DNA of 20,955 bases from Sphaerochaetaceae bacterium (GTDB taxonomy: Bacteria > Spirochaetota > Spirochaetia > Sphaerochaetales > Sphaerochaetaceae), in contig JAEDOD010000021.1 of assembly GCA_016302165.1 (NCBI GenBank), positions 1 to 20,955 on the forward strand, written 5' to 3'. A program made the translations under genes and the position numbers. The notes beneath the pieces were generated by a model, which saw only the letters and a program-made list of their open reading frames with translations, did not search any database and was not told the DNA's origin. Every line of letters starts with the position of its first letter. Within the stretch, counting starts at the first letter, position 1. Positions 20,903 to 20,955 of the stretch are shown here, piece by piece.

Positions 20903-20955
20903 GCTCTTGTAGCTCAGTCGGTAGAGCACCACCATGGTAAGGTGGGGGTCGGCGG
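20903..20955 (+). tRNA. tRNA-Thr (GGT anticodon), partial
   Basis: The gene starts with the 7-base acceptor strand GCTCTTG and TA, then the D arm GCTC-AGTCGGTA-GAGC. The anticodon arm follows with stem CCACC/GGTGG and loop ATGGTAA, giving anticodon GGT at 20936-20938, which reads ACC (Thr). The variable bases GGGTC and the first T-stem strand GGCGG reach the window end, so the T loop, 3' acceptor strand and CCA are outside. Confidence 0.9.

Noticed and set aside
1..20955. CRISPR array, insertion sequence, prophage or toxin-antitoxin locus
   Set aside because: No regularly spaced repeats, transposase, integrase or phage genes were seen; the P-loop protein at 6350 lacks an antitoxin partner and is fused into the psu operon.

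Overview
The window looks like chromosomal DNA from a gut-type spirochaete, most likely in or near the Sphaerochaetaceae. This is inferred from the two substrate-binding proteins, whose signal peptides end in Phe-Ala-(Gln/Asn)-Gly-Ala and lack a lipobox cysteine, from the moderate GC content, and from the carbohydrate-scavenging gene mix. There is no phage, insertion sequence or CRISPR array. Genes are tightly packed and mostly on the plus strand; the minus-strand genes are a MobA-like nucleotidyltransferase and a glycogen phosphorylase.

Layout. 1-1481: a promoter, a low-molecular-weight protein tyrosine phosphatase and kduI, closed by a terminator. 1535-4469: a methionine ABC importer in two transcription units, metN-metI from a promoter with almost no leader, and metQ from its own promoter behind a 352-base intergenic region. 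4520-6955: psuK-psuG for pseudouridine breakdown plus an unassigned P-loop kinase, all three overlapping. 7015-11339: a three-gene ABC importer (binding protein, fused double permease, ATPase) of the iron(III)/phosphonate/thiamine type with unknown substrate. 11338-13457: rmuC and a TetR-family regulator. 13464-16113: the ClpB disaggregase. 16024-17385: a MobA-like protein convergent with and overlapping clpB, divergent from a DUF554 membrane protein. 17419-18028: an unrecognised zinc-ribbon protein behind an inverted repeat. 18027-20590: glgP on the minus strand. 20757-20955: tandem promoters leading to a tRNA-Thr(GGT) cut by the window end.

The most interesting element lies in front of metQ. 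A 20-codon reading frame (3431-3493) with a perfect ribosome-binding site has six methionine codons, three of them consecutive. That ATG-ATG-ATG run forms the base of the 5' arm of a hairpin followed by a U-rich tract. Upstream segments can form mutually exclusive helices that bury the leader's ribosome-binding site or capture the terminator's 3' arm. No SAM riboswitch or T-box hallmarks were seen. I read this as a candidate ribosome-mediated attenuator sensing methionyl-tRNA charging and controlling only the binding protein of the importer.

A second theme is that several genes (rmuC, the MobA-like gene, DUF554, perhaps tetR) have a -10-like hexamer 6 or 7 bases before the start codon and no Shine-Dalgarno sequence, which suggests leaderless mRNAs.
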